64,000 nucleotides of DNA from Cladopsammia gracilis (taxonomy: Eukaryota; Cnidaria; Anthozoa; Scleractinia; Dendrophylliidae), in assembly GCA_022457155.1 (NCBI GenBank), contig JAJGOT010000125.1, forward strand, positions 795,501 to 859,500, in the 5' to 3' direction. Of the stretch, positions 1 to 11,587 are shown one piece after another. The translations under genes and the position numbers were made by a program. The stretch's first letter is position 1. Every line of letters starts with the position of its first letter. The notes under the pieces are model-generated. The model made no database searches. It was given only the letters and a program-made list of their open reading frames with translations, and was not told the origin of the DNA.

Positions 1-2098
1 TCCACTTCTAAGAACTCTTAATTTTATATAAAAAGGCACTTTGTAAGACCGACAAATTTAATTGCTTGGAATAGGAGCATAAAGCTGTTTTTAATTAGTC
101 ATCCTAGGAACTGAAATTATTTTGGTCTTCTCACTCGCATAACTCATTTGCACTAATCTTCAACAAATTTTGAAAAATGTAAGAAGCCTTATGGAAATTT
201 GAGGGATCCTGGAGTCTCACAAACCGATCAAATGGAGAAAAGATGAAAATAACGCTGACTTGTATATCTAAATCGAACACTCAACTTTTGCGCACAAAAA
301 GGCGTATATCACTTGAAGCTAGAATAAATTATTTTCATTATGAAAAAGATAAATTTGTTATTATTTTATCATAGTTTGATTTTTTTTCAAAGGACGCTTT
401 ATTTTCAATAGTTCAAACGTTCAACATGGTCCAGACAGCGAGCCAATTTTAATTCAACCAAGAATTCGTGCAGCACTCTTTAGTCTCTTTTGTGAAACAA
501 TGAAAACACTCGCAGCTTTTGATAGTCTGGCTGCTTTACGAATTGAGCAAAAGGTTTCTTATTTGTTTTTACACACTTCCAACAAAACGGGGCTTTTAAA
601 TTTATAGTAAGCTTATTATACCCCCTCTTAGAGAAAAAATGCCTGACGTACTCAATAAATACAATTACTACGAATTTCCTTGGACAGTCACAAAATCGCG
701 ACATTTTCTAGTGAAAGTGGGCATTTTTAATTCACTCCCAACATAATTATATTGTTTTCGCCCGCCGTATCTCAAGATCTTGGACACCTGCTAAAATTTG
801 GCACATCGTTTGTTAAAAAGGATGCTAATGGATTTAGAATCAACAAAAAGCGGGCATGAATAAGTGATTCTGGCAACTGAAATAAGTAAAAAAAAAAACT
901 GTTACTCGTCTCCCTCGTATAATTTATCTTTACTTAATCTTCAACAAATGTTATAAAATTTACAATTTAGAAGCCCTATGAAAACTGAGGTAGGATGCTG
1001 AAGTCACACATTTTGTTATTGCTTTAACTGATCAGTTTTCCTGATATGCAAAAATTAGAGAAAGATTTAATACACGACGTTACGGTGTCGCCATGACGCC
1101 ACCACAGTCGAGAGTAAAGAACATTTTACAGAGCGAATATTCTGATATTTGCATATTCATTTATTTTCCGCCTTTATATCTGTTTGAGTCTATTACGCTA
1201 CCTATGTCGATCATCTGGTAAAAAGATAAAAAATATAACCGCTCCTCATAAAAAAAAACAAGCTTGAGGAAATAAAATATATCTACACGCTGGCATGTTT
1301 TTGTATTTTATTTTACAAGGTACATGTAGATCAAAACGGAATACGCAAATATTGCGCACAAAACGGCGAACACTAATTGCAAAACGAAGCAGTCGCTCCC
1401 AGTCGTGTCCTGATGGCTGAAATAAATTATTTTTCTTTCCATGAAGACCGCGGCTGGATTATGATCACTAAACATTCGAGCACCGAACATGTTCAGTTTT
1501 AAATGCTATTTCTCTTCAAAGGGCGTTCCATTTCTGATTGTCCAAAATTTTCAATACGGTACAGAATCACGATATACACCCATTTACGATACATTGAAAA
1601 TGCATGTCACTTTTAACACTTATAAGACATTTTTATTGTTTTCACAGCTAGGTTTTAATCACTATACCTAAAAGTCTTTTCACTTTTATTGCATTTCGTA
1701 AGAGACGCGATCTTTTCATTATTGCTCACACCACAACTTGCTGCAGTTTTGTGTTATGCTTAGTCGTAGATTAGAGTGAATATTTCCCAAATATATTAAA
1801 TTTCGCCGGTTTAACGTCTACATTTCTTATCACAATCTAAACTGTCAAATTATACGGCCTTGTTTAAACTACTATAGCCTTCTATATCCCCTATGTAATC
1901 TCATACACTTAATTTGTCTGCAAGTACTGAGTTCCGTGCAAAGTTTTAAACAACCGAACTTTAATTTGATGCTATGAAAACTACTGAGTGGACAGATATA
2001 ACGTATTTCTTGAAAAAAGTCTATGATGAATTTTTAAGGTTTCATTTAACTGACTTGACAGTGCTTTTTCGTAAATCGTCCATCGATCCGTATTGATC

Positions 2099-3043
2099 TT
2101 AACTTAAACAACAACAAAACTGTCTTATTGTGGCCTTCACTGCATGTCTCACTTCTCTGATCTTCCAACAGTACAGTAACGGGTTTAGAGATGAGTTTAA
2201 GTAAAGGAGAGTTGGTGTAGAATTGAAGGCGATAGTGGTAGTATCGCTATAACCAATTACGTTTGCTATTATAAAACAAACAGCAAACGGAACATAGCAT
2301 GTAACTAAAACCAACTGCACCCAGGCTATGCTGGAAACCGTCTTCTTGTATCTTGCTACGTTTAATGGCATTTCTCCTCTGTTCGGTTGTCCTTGAACGT
2401 GGGCTTGTACTTGAGCTGGCTGTTGTCGAAGTGTAAGAAAGATCTTCGTGTAAGAAAATACTGAGATTACTAAGGAAAGTATACCTAAACTTAATCCTGT
2501 GGCTAAGGCGATCCAAAAGCTCAAAAAATAGTTTATGAGTATAACCGAAACAGCAATTAACCAAAAACAGGATATAACTGCACGAACTCGCCTTAATGTT
2601 ACGAAGTGTCTGTATCTTAGTCCCAGCAACAGAGCGAGCAGTCTGTCCACACTTATGGCGGTCGATGTGAAGATAGATACTGCACAAAAAATAATGGATG
2701 AAGCACGAAAGCCTCTGAGGACGAAAAGGTAAATATTCCAGTTCATCTCGAGTGTATGAAAGTTACCCGGTATGTAGATGGCATAGAGTGGTTGCGAAAT
2801 TAGACCAACACCAAGATCAGTGACTGCCAGGCATTTAAACAGCAGTTTTGAAGGTGGATGAAGAGAAGACACTTTACGAAGAGCAACCAGAATCAGAACA
2901 TTGCCAAGAAATGCGGTAAAGGATAGAAAAATATTTACAGCGAACAAAAATACATATAATGTACGACTCGTATCTATGTATTCTATGTAAACGGTCTCGT
3001 TTAGCGGGCTGGTGGCATTTTCATCTTCTGTAAAGTTCGCCAT
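2099..3043 (-). CDS. Class A (rhodopsin-like) GPCR, array copy 1, intact
   Basis: Single-exon receptor of 314 residues. Seen: an N-terminus with N-glycosylation sequons (NFT, NAT, NET), seven hydrophobic segments, TM1 GNVLILVAL, TM2 LAVTDLGVG with the conserved Asp, TM3 ending SVDRLLALL in place of DRY, a TM4 Trp, an ICL3 with QQPAQVQAHVQGQ, TM7 [11 protein letters not shown], then an amphipathic segment ending in CCC that could be palmitoylated. ECL2 is very short, the TM5 proline is missing and TM6 lacks CWxP (it has TCYVPF). Short ECL2 and absent TM5 proline resemble the melanocortin/EDG/cannabinoid/adenosine side of class A. Ligand unknown. The start was chosen because MANFTED is shared by all full-length copies. 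A candidate TATA box lies 264 bp upstream. Probably a functional plasma-membrane receptor. Confidence 0.93.
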   Translation of the reverse strand: MANFTEDENATSPLNETVYIEYIDTSRTLYVFLFAVNIFLSFTAFLGNVLILVALRKVSSLHPPSKLLFKCLAVTDLGVGLISQPLYAIYIPGNFHTLEMNWNIYLFVLRGFRASSIIFCAVSIFTSTAISVDRLLALLLGLRYRHFVTLRRVRAVISCFWLIAVSVILINYFLSFWIALATGLSLGILSLVISVFSYTKIFLTLRQQPAQVQAHVQGQPNRGEMPLNVARYKKTVSSIAWVQLVLVTCYVPFAVCFIIANVIGYSDTTTIAFNSTPTLLYLNSSLNPLLYCWKIREVRHAVKATIRQFCCCLS

Positions 3044-3298
3044 TTTTTGTTACGATGTTTTGTTGTAGGGATATGCTAGAGTCGACTGACCTCTTTTCGA
3101 ATGGGTCGATAACACGACAAGGTGTTCTTTATAGCTGTCCTTACGAGAATGCTGACAAGGAGGCGCTTCCATTATTATACTATTAAATATCGTATGTTTT
3201 GACATGTTTATAACCACGTGGTAAAATAATCTACAATTTAGTCGACAAGTTTCAGACGTCATTGATAAACTAAGAGGAATTTCCATCGGAACATCGAA

Positions 3299-3314
3299 AA
3301 TAGCGCTATTTATA
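3299..3314 (-). promoter_or_regulatory. Candidate TATA box (TATAAATA) in a 14-bp palindrome
   Basis: On the minus strand TATAAATA lies at 3314-3307, overlapping the perfect palindrome AAATAGCGCTATTT (3299-3312). It is 264 bp upstream of the GPCR start. A matching element sits at a similar distance before the GPCRs at 26.7 kb (267 bp) and 49.1 kb (221 bp), so the spacing is conserved among array copies. Promoter function is inferred from position and sequence only. Confidence 0.5.
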
Positions 3315-5713
3315 AGTGAAAGTGATCATTTGTATGTCATACCCCAACATATTTACATTGTTTTTGGCCACATTTTATCACGTCGGCAACCGTTATTGGA
3401 CTACGAACTTCATTTATTTATTCAAGCAACTGAAGGTCTTAGCGTCAACCGCTTAGCAGCTGAAAAGGAAGTTGTTACTAAATTGTTCTGCTTTCACAGC
3501 CCTAAAAAAGAACACAATATCATGATTCTTGTAACTTCTTATTCTCGTATACACTTTCGTCGCCCGCAACAAGAACCCTTCGGAAACCAGCTTGTAACTG
3601 AATGGGTGTACCTGAATAAATTAAGTGATCTCTTTGTCTTCAGCTTAGTGGCTAACACGTTATATAAAAATTAGATGAAAACGGTATCAGTAGTTTTCCA
3701 CCATAACATGGTGCTGTGGCTAACATTACTACTAAACATCGTTAAACGTTTGACATCTATGTCTGAGCCAAAACAAGGTTATATATCTCTTCAACACTAT
3801 AAAAGAAGGGAAATGAAAACGCCCTCGGTTATATTTCAATGCTTTTCGGCTTTCGAGCACAAATGGGCCCAGAAGGAACCTGAATCAGTGATGCCTCTTG
3901 CTCATACGTGATCCGTTCGTAGCTGAAGCTAATCATGAAGACGTGGTTGTTAAAAATTGATATACACTTAGGAGAGGAAATTTTAAAATGTTATAGCTTC
4001 AACTGAAAGGTTTTACTGGATGGTATAAACTTTTTGATGTTTGCATATTCGTTTATTTTCCGCCTTTATATCCATTTCAGTCCGATTAAAGCGATTACCC
4101 GACCTATGTCGATTATCTGGGGAGAAGATGGAAAAAATTCTAATAAAGAAAAGGAATTTGGGAAAATAAAACACAACTTTAAGCTGAAATGTTTTTTCTT
4201 TTTTACAAGGTACATGTATATGACTGTTAAGTACAAATTAAATACTCAAATTTTGCACACAAGCGGCGAATATTAATTGAAACATGAAGCAGTTGCTTCC
4301 AGTCATGCCCTGCTGAGTGAAGAAAATTATTAAATTTTTCTTACTATACCAAAGAGATCGACTGGACGGTCATGAGCGCGCTGAACCAATCGTTCAAAAC
4401 GGTCAAGACAGCGAGTCAATTTTTCAGTTTAAACCAGAATCCATACGGCACCCTTTTGCCACACATTGAAAACACATGTTACTATTTAACACCATTAGGT
4501 AACTTTATTTTATCACAACGTTAAACTAGTTTTAAATTACTATACCTAAAAGCTTTTTCACTTCTTGATTAATTGCATTTCAGAAGAGCCGCCATATTTC
4601 TATTCCAAACTACTAATTGTTGTCATGTTATATGATACGGAAGCTTTGCGCAAGTTTGATCTTCGCGCAAGTTTGTTCAGGATGTCTGAAGTTAAACATC
4701 TGAACCACTAAGTTTTACGCCCTCGTTTAAACTACTATACCGCTTACTCTATCCTGTATGTAATATGTCACGTACTTGGCCGTTTTGTCTGCGAGTAGTT
4801 CACTGCATTTCGTTTGAGTTAAATATTTAAAACTTTGAGTGTTTAATAATCTACAATTCTTTTATTTGACAAATTTCTTTTGGTAAAAAAATAAAATAAA
4901 AGGAATTTCTATCGCAACGTCGTGGTCACGTTTATGTCACACGCCAACATATTCATATTGTTTTTTTACCACATGTTTTTCAGGTCGGTAACCGCGTTAT
5001 TAAACCACAAACTTTAGTCAAGCAAATAACGGTATTTGTCAACTGCTTAGCAGCTGAAAAGGAAATTATTGAAACACTTGGTAAATTAGAATAAACGATT
5101 ATGTGTGCTACAGTTATAGATGGACCAGTGACAACAAGGTGCAGGGGCTCTCGTCATTTTACTTATAAACATCGCTAAACGTTTGACATTTAATTTAACT
5201 TACAAACCCTTTTTAATCAGTGAAAAAAAACAAGATTAGCCATCATTGACGTATATTGAGCAAGCTATAATTTTGCGGCTAACACACTTTCAAGAAATAA
5301 ATAAAAACGGGGTCAATACCAGCCTAGTAGCTGGATAGGCCAACCTGATTAGATGAAGTAATACATCTAAACTTCAACGCTATAAAGGAAATAAGAAATA
5401 AAAGGCCACAGTTATCTTTCCAGGATTCATAACGTTCCTTGGCTTTCGAACAAACCGTCTCAGAAAGGAACCCGTGAAGTGATGCGTTCATAGCTAATGC
5501 TTACCATGATGACGGACATGATTTCAAAGTCAGTGAAAACATTTAGGCGAGGAATAATTTTCTCGCGTTTGTCAGCTGAATTTACTTCTAGAAACGAGGC
5601 ATGCTACAAGACTATAGGGAGCCACGTTAAACGTCAGCTCTGTCGTCTAGCCTTGCTGCTAATTCATGACGCTATTTATACAAAAAGAATAACACACTGA
5701 TCTGGATAATACT

Positions 5714-8700
5714 CGCCGGGAAAGCAAAACAGCTTCCAAGTTAGGCGAATCCCCTTGTAAGAACTAAAACTTTGCATAAAAAGGCACTTGCGTAAGACCG
5801 ACAAATTTTTATTGCTTAGAATAGGAGCTTGGACAAAAAGCGGTTTTTAATTAGTCATCCTGGGAACTGACATTATATAAACTGTTGCTCTACTCCCTCG
5901 CATAACTCATTTGCACTTAGCTTCAACAAATTTTGAAAAATTTAAGAGGCCTAATGGAAATTTGAGGGATTCAGAAGTCTCACAAACCGATGAATTCGAG
6001 AAAAGATGAAAATAAGTAAACGCTCACATATCTAAATCGAACACTAACCTTTTGCGCACAAGAAGGCGTATATCAATTGAAGCTAAAATAAATTATTTTC
6101 TTTAATCAAAAAAATAAATTTGTTATTATTTTATCACTGTTTGGTTTTATTTCAAGGACGCTTTATTTTCTGAATGATTGTTCAAACGTTTAACACGGTC
6201 CAGATAGCGAGCCAATTTTAAATCAACCAAGAATTCGTGCTGAGCACTCTTTAGTCTCTTTAGTGAAACAATGAAAACACTCGCAGCTTTTGATAGTCTG
6301 GCTGCTTACGAATTGAGCAAAAGCCTTAGAAAAGGGTTTTTATTTGTTTTTACACATTTCCAACAAAAAGAGGCTTGTAAATATATAGCCACAAAGCTTA
6401 TTATACCCCCTCTGAGTAAACTCAATATTCTCTGGCGTCATCAATGAATACAATTACTACGAACTTCCTTCGACAGTCACAATTTGCGACATTTTCTAGT
6501 GAAAGTGAGCATTTTTAGTTCACCTCCAACATAATTATATTGCTTTTGCCCGCCGTATCTCAAGGTCGTGTTGGTCACCTGCTAAAATTTGGCACATCGT
6601 TTGTTAAAAAGGATGCTAATGGCTTTAGAATCAACAAAAAGCGGTTATGAATAAGTGATTCTGGCAACTGGAATAATACTTAATTTTAATCTTCAACAAA
6701 TGTTATAAACTTTACAATTTAGAAGCCCTATGAAAACTGAGGTAGGATGCTGAAGTCGCACATTTTGTTATTGCTTTAACTGATCAGTCTTCCTGATATG
6801 CAAAAATTAGAGAAAGATTTAATACACGACGTTACGGTGTCGCCATGACGCCACCGCAGTCGAGAGTAAAGAAAATTTTACAGAGCGAATATTCTGATAT
6901 TTGCATATTCATTTATTTTCCGCCTTTATATCTGTTTGAGTCTATTACGCTGCCTATGTCGATCATCTGGTAAAAAGATAAAAAATATAACCGCTCCTCG
7001 TAAAAAAACAAACAAACAAGCTTGAGGAAATAAAATATAACTACACGCTGGCATGTTTTTTATTTTATTTTACAAGGTACATGTAGATCAAAACGGAATA
7101 CGCAAATATTGCGCACAAAACGGCGAACACTAATTGCAAAACGAAGCAGTCGCTTCCAGTCGTGTCCTGATGGCTGAAATAAATTATTTTTCTTTCCACG
7201 AAGACCGCGGCTGGATTATGAGCACTAAACATTCGAGCACCGAACATGTTCAGTTTTAAATGCTATTTCTCTACAAAGGGCGTTCCATTTCTGATTGTCC
7301 AATTAAAATTTTCAATACGGTACAGAATCACGATACAGACCCATTTACGAGACATTGAAAATACATGTAACTTTTAACACTTATAAGACATTTTTATTGT
7401 TTTCACAGCTAGGTTTTAATCACTATACCTAAAAGTCTTTTCACTTTTATTGCATTTCATAAGAGACGCGATCTTTTCATTATTGCTCACACCACAACTT
7501 GCTGCGGTTTTATGTTATGCTTAGTCGTAGATTAGCGTGAACCCTTAATTCGGAAACCAGCTTGTAACTGAATGGGTGTACCTGAATAAATTAAGTGATC
7601 TCTTTAGATGAAAAAATGAAAAATTTAAAATTAGATGAAAACCGGCATCGGTAGTTTTCCACCATAAACAGGTGCTGTGGCTGGCATCATATTACTACTA
7701 AAACATCCATGTAGCCACACATAAAGTTATATATCTCTTCAACACTATAAAAGAAAGGAAATAAAAGCGCCCTCGGTTATATTTCAAGGAATTATGATGC
7801 TTTTCTTCTTTCGAGCAAATGGGCCCAGAAGGAACCTGAATCAGTGATGCCTCTTGCTCATACGTGATCCGTTCATATCTGAAGCTAATCATGAAGACGT
7901 GGTTGTTAAAAATTGATATACACCTAGGAGAGGAAATTTTAAAATGTTATAGCTTCAACTGAAAGGTTTTACTGGATGGTATAAACTTTTTGATGTTTGC
8001 ATATTCGTTTATTCTCCGCCTTTATATCCATTTCAGTCCGATTAAAGCGATTACCCGACCTATGTCGATTATCTGGGGAGAAGATTGAAAAAAATTCTAA
8101 TAAAGAAAAGGAATTTGGGAAAATAAAACACAACTTTATACGCTGAAATGTTTTTTTTTATTTTACAAGGTACATGTATATGACTGTCAAGTACAAATTA
8201 AATACTCAAATTTTGCACACAAGCGGCGAATATCAATTGCAACGTGAAGCAGTTGCTTCCAGTCATGCCCTGCTGAGTGAAGAAAATTATTTTTCTTACT
8301 TTACCAAAGAGATCGACTGGACGGTTATGAGCGCGCTGAACCAATCGTTCAAAACGGTCAAAACAGCGAGTCAATTTTTCAGTTTAAACCAGAATCCATG
8401 CGGCACCCTTTTGCCACACATTGAAAACACATGTTACTATTTAACACCATTAGGTAACTTTATTTTATCACAACGTTAAACTAGTTTTAAATTACGATAC
8501 CTAAAAGCTTTTTCACTTCTTGATTAATTGCATTTCAGAAGAGCCGCCATATTTCTATTCCAAACTACTACTTGTTGTCAAGTTATATGATACAGAAGCT
8601 TCGCGCAAGTTTGATCTTCGCGCAAGTTTGTTCAGGATGTTTGAAGTTAAACATCTGAACCACTAAGTTTTACGCCCTCGTTTAAACTGCCATACCGCTT

Positions 8701-9689
8701 ACTCTATCCTGTATGTAATATGTCACGTACTTGGCCGTTTTGTCTGCGAGTAGTTCACTGCATTTCGTTTGAGTTAAATATTTAAAACTTTGAGTGTTTA
8801 ATGATCTACACTTCTTTAATTTGACAAATTTCTGGCGGCATTGATAAAATAAAAGGAATTTCTATCGCAACGTCGTGGTCACTTTTATGTCACACGCCAA
8901 CATATTCATATTGTTTTTTACCACATGTTTTTCAGGTCGGGTAACCGCGCTATTAAACCACAAACTTTAGTCAAGCAAATAACGGTATTTGTCAACTGCT
9001 TAGCAGCTGAAAAGGAAGTTATTGAAACACTTGGTAAATTAGAATAAACGATTATGTGTGCTACAGTTATAGATGGACCAGTGACAACAAGGTGCAGGGG
9101 CTCTCGTCATTTTACTTATAAACATCGCTAAACGTTTGACATTTAATTTAACTTACAAACCCTTTTTAATCAGTGAAAAAAAAAAGATTACCCATCATTG
9201 ATGTATATTGAGTAAACTATAATTTTGCGGCTAACACGCTTTTAATAATAAATGAAAACGGGGTCAATACCAGCCTAGGAGCTGAATAGGCCAACCTTAT
9301 TAGATGAAGTTATACATCTAAACTTTAACGCTATAAAGGAAATAAGAAATAAAAGGCCTCAGTTATCTTTAAAGGATTTATAACATTTCTTGGTTTTCGA
9401 ACAAACCGTCCCAGAAAGGAACCCGTGAAGTGATGCGTTCATAGCTAATGCTTACCATGAAGACTGACATGATTTCAAAGTCAGTGTAAACATTTAGGCG
9501 AGGAATAATTTTCTCGCGTTTGTCAGCTGAATTTACTTCTAGTAACGAGGCATGCTACAAGACTATAGGGAGCCACGTTAAACGTCAGCTCTGCCTAGCG
9601 TTGCTGCTAATTCATGTCGCTATTTATACAAAAAAAAAATTAAAAAGTTTAGATATTAAATGACATTGATCTGGATAATACTCGCCAGG
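5714..9689. repeat. Tandem unit 2, GPCR deleted
   Basis: Follows unit 1 closely from about 5760 to 7535 (equivalent to unit 1 positions 40-1770). It then jumps at about 7541 to sequence equivalent to unit 1 position 3574 and follows it to 9689. The GPCR, its 3' flank and its promoter region are absent. The stretches on either side keep the module blocks (for example near 6053, 7111 and 8213). No other gene is supported here; a 101-codon open frame at 8174-8479 is module sequence that is interrupted in the equivalent stretch of unit 1 near 4255. Confidence 0.8.
7535..7550. other. Deletion junction that removed a GPCR copy
   Basis: Left of the junction the sequence matches unit 1 up to GATTAGNGTGAA (about 1770); right of it the sequence matches unit 1 from GAACCCTT-TTCGGAAACC (about 3572). 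The sides share GAA, and three extra bases (AAT) sit within CCCTTAATTCGG. About 1.8 kb, including the whole receptor gene, is missing. Micro-homology plus a small filler suggests end joining. Confidence 0.75.
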
Positions 9690-11240
9690 AAAGCAAAACA
9701 GTTTCCAAGTTAGGCGAATTCACTTGTAAGAACTCTTAATTTTATATAAAAAGGCACTTGCGTAAGACCGACAAATTTAATTACTTGGAATAGGAGCTTG
9801 GACTATAAAGCGGTTTTTTCATTAGTCATACTGGGAACTGAAATTATATAAACAGTTGCTTTACTCCCTCGCATAACTCATTTGCACTTATCTTCAACAA
9901 ATTTTGAAAAATTTAAGAAGCCTAATGGAAATTTGAGGGATCCTGGAGTTTCACAAACCGATCAACTGGAGAAAAGATGAAAATAACGCTCACTTGTATA
10001 TCTAAATCGAACACTCAACTTTTGCGCACAAAAAGGCGTATATCAATTGAAGCTAAAATAAATTATTTTCATTATCAAAAAGATAAATTTGTTATTATTT
10101 TATCATAGTATGGTTTTATTCAAAGGGCGCTTTATTTTCAATTGTTCAAACGTTCAACATGGTCCAGACAGCGAGCCAATTTTAATTCAACCAAGAATTC
10201 GTGCAGCACTCTTTAGTCTCTTTTGTGAAACAATGAAAACACTCCCAGCTTTTGATAGTCTGGCTGCTTTACGAATTGAGCAAAAGGTTTCTTATTTGTT
10301 TTTACACACTTCCAACAAAACGGGGCTTTTAAATTTATAGTAAGCTTATTATACCCCCTCTTGGAGAAAAAATGCCTGACGTCCTCAATAAATACAATTA
10401 CTACGAATTTCCTTGGACAGTCACAAAATCGCGACATTTTCTAGTGAAAGTGGGCATTTTTAATTCACACCCAACATAATTATATTGTTTTCGCCCGCCG
10501 CATCTCAAGATCTTGGACACCTGCTAAAATTTGGCACATCGTTTGTTAAAAAGGATGCCAATGGCTTTAGAATCAACAAAAAGCGGGCATGAATAAGTGA
10601 TTCTGGCAACTGGAATAATAAAAAATCTGTTACTCGTCTCCCTCGCATAATTTATCTTTACTTAATCTTCAACAAATGTTATAAAATTTACAATTTAGAA
10701 GCCCTATGAAAACTGAGGTAGGATGCTGAAGTCACACATTTTGTTATTGCTTTAACTGATCAGTCTTCCTGATATGCAAAAATTAGAGAAAGATTTAATA
10801 CACGACGTTACGGTGTCGCCATGACGCCACCACAGTCGAGAGTAAAGAAAATTTTACAGAGCGAATATTCTGATATTTGCATATTCATTTATTTTCCGCC
10901 TTTATATCTGTTTGAGTCTATTACGCTACCTATGTCGATCATCTGGTAAAAAGATAAAAAATATAACCGCTCCTCGTAAAAAAAAAAAACAAGCTTGAGG
11001 AAATAAAATATAACTACACGCTGGCATGTTTTTGTATTTTATTTTACAAGGTACATGTAGATCAAAACGGAATACGCAAATATTGCGCACAAAACGGCGA
11101 ACACTAATTGCAAAACGAAGCAGTCGCTTCTAGTCGTGTCCTGATGGCTGAAATAAATTATTTTTCTTTCCATGAAGACCGCGGCTGGATTATGAGCACT
11201 AAACATTCGAGCACCGAACATGTTCAGTTTTAAATGCTAT
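9690..11240. repeat. Tandem unit 3, left part (up to the Penelope-like insertion)
   Basis: Matches unit 1 from about 20 to 1512, including the modules at about 10024 and 11087. It stops abruptly at ...TTTTAAATGCTAT (11240), where the telomere-like element begins. No coding region is supported. Confidence 0.8.
10361..11240. repeat. 880-bp direct duplication flanking the Penelope-like element, left copy
   Basis: This stretch starts TTGGAGAAAAAATGCCTGAC, ends ...TTTTAAATGCTAT, and recurs almost base for base at 19617-20494. The two copies are more alike than either is to the equivalent stretch of units 1 or 2. The left copy abuts the left end of the element and the right copy abuts its right end. 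Confidence 0.88.
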
Positions 11241-11587
11241 TGTTTTTTAAAAAAATATATAAAAAATTGGTAGTTATCTAGCAACCTTTGTGGCATTTTT
11301 AGGTGTTATAGAATGAGATCCCCTTAAAGAGGGGTTCCCAACATGAACATTGATTTGCATCAATGGAATATAAGGAGGTTGATAAAAGGTGTATGGGCGG
11401 GAGTTGTTGTGAGTAGTGCAAATAAAAAACAAATATTAGTCCGTTAAATTAATTGTTAATTGAGGGAGCGACTTCTGCAACGCAGCACACTACAACCTCA
11501 ATGTGATAAAAGAATAAAATTTAAAATAAAAATTAGTAAAATATTTATTGCAAAAAGTGTTACAAACAGTCGGTGTTTAAATATTTA
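11241..11587. repeat. Leader of the left long direct repeat
   Basis: Non-array part of the repeat, near-identical to 18142-18486. It contains AAAGAGGGGTTCCCAACATG and an AT-rich stretch with TTTATTGCAAAAAGTG just before the array. On the sense (minus) strand this lies beyond the array, toward the 3' end of the element. No ribozyme motif was recognised. Confidence 0.8.

Larger units (their letters stand above)
1..5713. repeat. Tandem segmental-duplication unit 1 (most complete copy)
   Basis: Reference unit for the array. In order it holds a non-coding module near 60-600, a related module near 630-1750, the GPCR with its 3' flank (1760-3043), its 5' flank (3044-3300), and further related modules at 3300-4620 and 4620-5710. 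Each module carries recognisable blocks such as TTTGCGCACAAAACGGCGAA followed by a CGAAGCAGTCGCTT-type block. Unit starts are marked by a shared block (AGCTTCCAAGTTAGGCGAAT) that recurs near 5730, 9705, 29250, 42425 and 53105. Apart from the GPCR I see no convincing coding sequence; open frames here are short, lack conserved domains and are not kept open between copies. Confidence 0.8.

Noticed and set aside
8174..8479. 101-codon plus-strand frame as a gene
   Set aside because: It lies in the recurrent non-coding module; the equivalent stretch of unit 1 is interrupted and no domain is visible.
11241..11587. Hammerhead ribozyme in the direct-repeat leader, as known for some Penelope-like elements
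   Set aside because: I could not find the CTGATGA and GAAA core on either strand in the leader.
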